From an uncultured Collinsella sp. (lineage in GTDB: Bacteria > Actinomycetota > Coriobacteriia > Coriobacteriales > Coriobacteriaceae): a stretch of 64,000 nucleotides of DNA. The stretch lies in contig CAAEMX010000060.1 in the NCBI GenBank assembly GCA_900757185.1, positions 76,544 to 140,543 on the forward strand, in the 5' to 3' direction. Below, one piece after another: positions 61,880 to 64,000 of the stretch. The notes beneath the pieces were generated by a model. That model was not told where the DNA came from. It did not search any database and saw nothing but the letters and a program-made list of their open reading frames with translations. A program made the position numbers and the translations under genes. The first letter of the stretch is position 1. The number at the start of each line of letters is the position of its first letter.

Positions 61880-62019
61880 TGTCTTGATCTATAACAATAA
61901 GGACCGATTTTACTCGGTAACTGTTACAGATTGAGACGTTTGTGAACCGTGTCGACCGTTTGTCTCGATCTGTAACACGTAGAGGAAGATTTGCCCCGTA
62001 ACTGTTACAGATTGAGACA
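61880..62019. repeat. 80-bp palindromic array F (2 units)
   Basis: Units 61880-61938 and 61961-62019, 81 bp apart, in the region between the FHA gene and the DEAD-box gene. Confidence 0.8.
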
Positions 62020-62084
62020 ATCAGCCGGGCCCGCCTCGTCCGCCTCGTCATCTGTGGTTTACGTGGGGGCATGCGATGCACGGG

Positions 62085-62289
62085 TATACTAACCAGCGGC
62101 GAATCTGCTCCATCGCTTAGAGCTGCTGCGTCTGGACGGCGCGTGATAGGGCTGCCAAAGCGATCGCCAGCGTGCTGAGCAACGTCCTCTCTGTGCGCAC
62201 CCGTTTTTGTATGTATTAGCGCACTACCAAGCACGCCCGCGCGGCCGCATGCCGTGCCCATTGCGCGTGCAGATAAGGAACAACAACAT
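62085..62289 (+). promoter_or_regulatory. -10 box and ~200-nt leader of the DEAD-box helicase gene
   Basis: TATACT at 62085-62090 is the best -10 sequence upstream, with no good -35. A start near 62097 would leave a leader of about 190 nt without an open frame. Long leaders are usual for cold-shock helicases. AAGGA lies ten bases before the ATG. Confidence 0.4.
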
Positions 62290-64000
62290 ATGCGTAATTC
62301 TGTATCCGACGTCACCGACGCCGAGATCCTGGACGAGACCCGTGAGGCCATGACCCAGGCTGCCTTCGATGCTGCCGATGAGGCCAATGCTGCCCAGGCC
62401 GTCGAGTCCGCTACCGAGAGCCTGCCCGCCTTTGACGAGCTGGGCCTTTCCGACGAGATGCTTCGTGCTATCGAGAACCTGGGCTACACGGCGCCGACGC
62501 CCGTGCAGGCCGGTTCGATTCCTGTGGTGCTCGAAGGCCGCGACCTGCTTGCCGCCGCTCAGACCGGCACCGGCAAGACGGCTGCCTTTTTGCTGCCGAC
62601 CATGAACAACCTGGAGCACATCGCTCCTCCCAAACCCGTACGCGAGCGCGGCGGCCGCAACCGTCGTCGCGGCGCCAAGAAGCCCGAGGGCAACGGCCGC
62701 GGTCCCGTGATGCTCGTCATCACTCCCACGCGCGAGCTTGCCCAGCAGATCGACGAGGTTGCGAGCAAGATCGCCGACGTCACCGGCCACGTTGCCGTGA
62801 CCGTCGTGGGTGGCGTGAGCTACAAGCCGCAGACCGCTGCCCTCAAGTACGGCTGCGACATCCTGGTCGCAACGCCAGGCCGTCTGGTCGACTTGATCGA
62901 GCAGGGAGCCTGCCATCTGAACGAGGTCAAGGTGCTGGTGCTCGACGAGGCCGATCGCATGCTCGACATGGGCTTTTTGCCCGCCGTCCGCCGCATTGTG
63001 CGCGAGACGCCGGCCGAGCGCCAGACGCTGCTGTTCTCGGCGACCCTCGACGAGGAGGCCGTGGGCGAGATCACCGACCTGGTGAGCGACCCGGCCCGCG
63101 TGGAGATCGCGCCGGCCACGTCGACCGCCGACACCGTCGACCAGTTTGTGTTCCCGGTGTCCATCGAGGCAAAGAACAACCTGCTGCCTGAGTTCCTCAA
63201 AAAGGAGGGCCCGGAGCGCACCATCGTCTTTATGCGCACCAAGCACCGCGCCGACAGCTGCTGCCGTCGCCTTGAGCGCAAAGGCATCAAGGCCGCCGCG
63301 ATTCACGGCAACCGCAGCCAGGCCCAGCGCGAGCGCGCGCTTTCTGCCTTCCGCGACGGCACCGTCGACGTGCTGGTGGCAACCGATGTTCTCGCCCGCG
63401 GCATCGACATTAGCGACGTGCGCTACGTCGTGAACTTCGACGTGCCGGCCGAGCCGACCGACTATATCCACCGCATTGGCCGTACGGGCCGCGCCGGCGA
63501 GCTGGGCTGGGCCATTACGTTTGTGACCGAGCAGGACGTCGATGAGTTCTACGAGATCGAGAAGCTCATGGACAAGACGGCCGACATCTACGAAGCCGGC
63601 GAACTGCATGTGGGTCCCAACCCGCCCGCCGTCGATCCCGAGCGCGATCCTGCCGCCTTTAAGGTGAAGAAGAAGACCAAGCGCGGCAAGTCCAAGAGCA
63701 AGAAGAAGCTTGAGCAGGCGCGTCGCGACGGCAAGCGCAACGGCGACGATTACGGCGATGTTGCCGGTCGTTCCAACCGCGGTCGCGACGAGCGCCGCGG
63801 CGACGGCGAGCGTCCGAGCCGTCCCAAGCGCGGCGGCAAGACCCGCGTGCGCGAGGGCGTTCAGGCTCGCGTAGACGAGGCTGTTGAGAGCGTGGCCCGC
63901 GAGGTAGCTGCCGAGGAGCGCGGCGGTGCCGCTGCCGTCGAGCAGGCCCCGCGCGGTAACCGTGCCGAGCGTCGTGCCAAGCAGTTCCAGGGCGAGGCGC
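62290..64000 (+). CDS. DEAD-box RNA helicase, C-terminus beyond window
   Basis: ATP-dependent RNA helicase, probably for ribosome assembly or RNA decay at low temperature. An acidic N-terminal ~50 residues precede the Q motif (FDELGLSDEMLRAIENLGY...TPVQ), Walker A AQTGTGKT, PTRELAQQ, VATPGRLVD, VLDEADRMLDMGF, LFSATLD, and in the second domain ATDVLARGIDI and HRIGRTGRAG. After about residue 455 comes a long basic tail rich in Lys, Arg and Gly (KKKTKRGKSKSKKK, GRDERRGDGERPSRPKRGG). A short Arg-rich insert (RERGGRNRRRGAKKP) sits between motifs I and Ia. 570 codons are visible with no stop. Confidence 0.95.
   Translation, partial: MRNSVSDVTDAEILDETREAMTQAAFDAADEANAAQAVESATESLPAFDELGLSDEMLRAIENLGYTAPTPVQAGSIPVVLEGRDLLAAAQTGTGKTAAFLLPTMNNLEHIAPPKPVRERGGRNRRRGAKKPEGNGRGPVMLVITPTRELAQQIDEVASKIADVTGHVAVTVVGGVSYKPQTAALKYGCDILVATPGRLVDLIEQGACHLNEVKVLVLDEADRMLDMGFLPAVRRIVRETPAERQTLLFSATLDEEAVGEITDLVSDPARVEIAPATSTADTVDQFVFPVSIEAKNNLLPEFLKKEGPERTIVFMRTKHRADSCCRRLERKGIKAAAIHGNRSQAQRERALSAFRDGTVDVLVATDVLARGIDISDVRYVVNFDVPAEPTDYIHRIGRTGRAGELGWAITFVTEQDVDEFYEIEKLMDKTADIYEAGELHVGPNPPAVDPERDPAAFKVKKKTKRGKSKSKKKLEQARRDGKRNGDDYGDVAGRSNRGRDERRGDGERPSRPKRGGKTRVREGVQARVDEAVESVAREVAAEERGGAAAVEQAPRGNRAERRAKQFQGEA

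Overview
The window is about 61% GC (estimated by eye) and almost fully coding. It reads as the chromosome of a Coriobacteriia actinomycete, most likely a Collinsella. Reasons: an L31 protein with a long Ala/Lys/Glu tail, a KMSKS-type TyrRS, a split transketolase, fermentative-anaerobe housekeeping genes, and dense families of small intergenic palindromes. The genus is inferred from gene style and content, not from a marker comparison.

Layout. 1-11.3 kb: a class A penicillin-binding protein running off the left edge, a U32 protein, tyrS, adenine deaminase, two convergent HAD phosphatases, citrate synthase and an ACT-domain protein. 11.49-18.77 kb: an island bounded by two 64-bp direct repeats that differ at two positions. 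It holds a tyrosine-recombinase remnant, a YozG-type regulator with a DUF2975 membrane protein, a large duplicated ABC permease with its ATPase, a fused permease-ATPase, and a small secreted Tyr-rich protein. 18.9-31.6 kb: core genes rpmE, secA-prfB, a YitT protein, transketolase N and C subunits, ftsE-ftsX and rnr. 31.7-37.0 kb: a serine recombinase with a 12-2-12 palindrome beside it, then a complete MurNAc salvage cluster (murR, murQ, murP, mupG). 37-43.3 kb: a Spx/ArsC-like protein, tRNA-Gln and tRNA-Glu, a TPR protein-smpB pair, flavin reductase plus rubredoxin, mntH and gpmA. 43.8-50 kb: gltB-gltD. 50-54 kb: an unknown protein, a PD-(D/E)XK-like protein and an amidohydrolase. 54-57.8 kb: a copper operon (copA, copZ, csoR) and a zinc-ribbon membrane protein. 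58.5-61.7 kb: a Ser/Thr kinase and an FHA protein. From 62.29 kb a DEAD-box helicase runs off the right edge.

The most unusual feature is a family of 59-nt palindromic units, 18 in all, at six places between 41.0 and 62.0 kb. Each unit has two 17-nt inverted arms around a 25-nt variable centre. Neighbouring units start 79-82 bp apart; six in a row between copA and the kinase gene are spaced exactly 80 bp. Two of these clusters sit immediately before and after the PD-(D/E)XK-like gene. A second family of small stem-loops carries GGGGACGTTC or GGGACAGGTT in the loop and lies between genes across the whole window. Several much longer single hairpins lie between genes as well; the largest has 28 perfectly paired bases at its base.

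Functional themes: cell-wall synthesis and salvage (PBP, MurNAc cluster, FtsEX), translation quality control (smpB, rnr, RF2, tRNAs), nitrogen assimilation (gltBD), metal handling (copA/copZ/csoR, mntH), and an acquired ABC-transporter/secreted-protein module.
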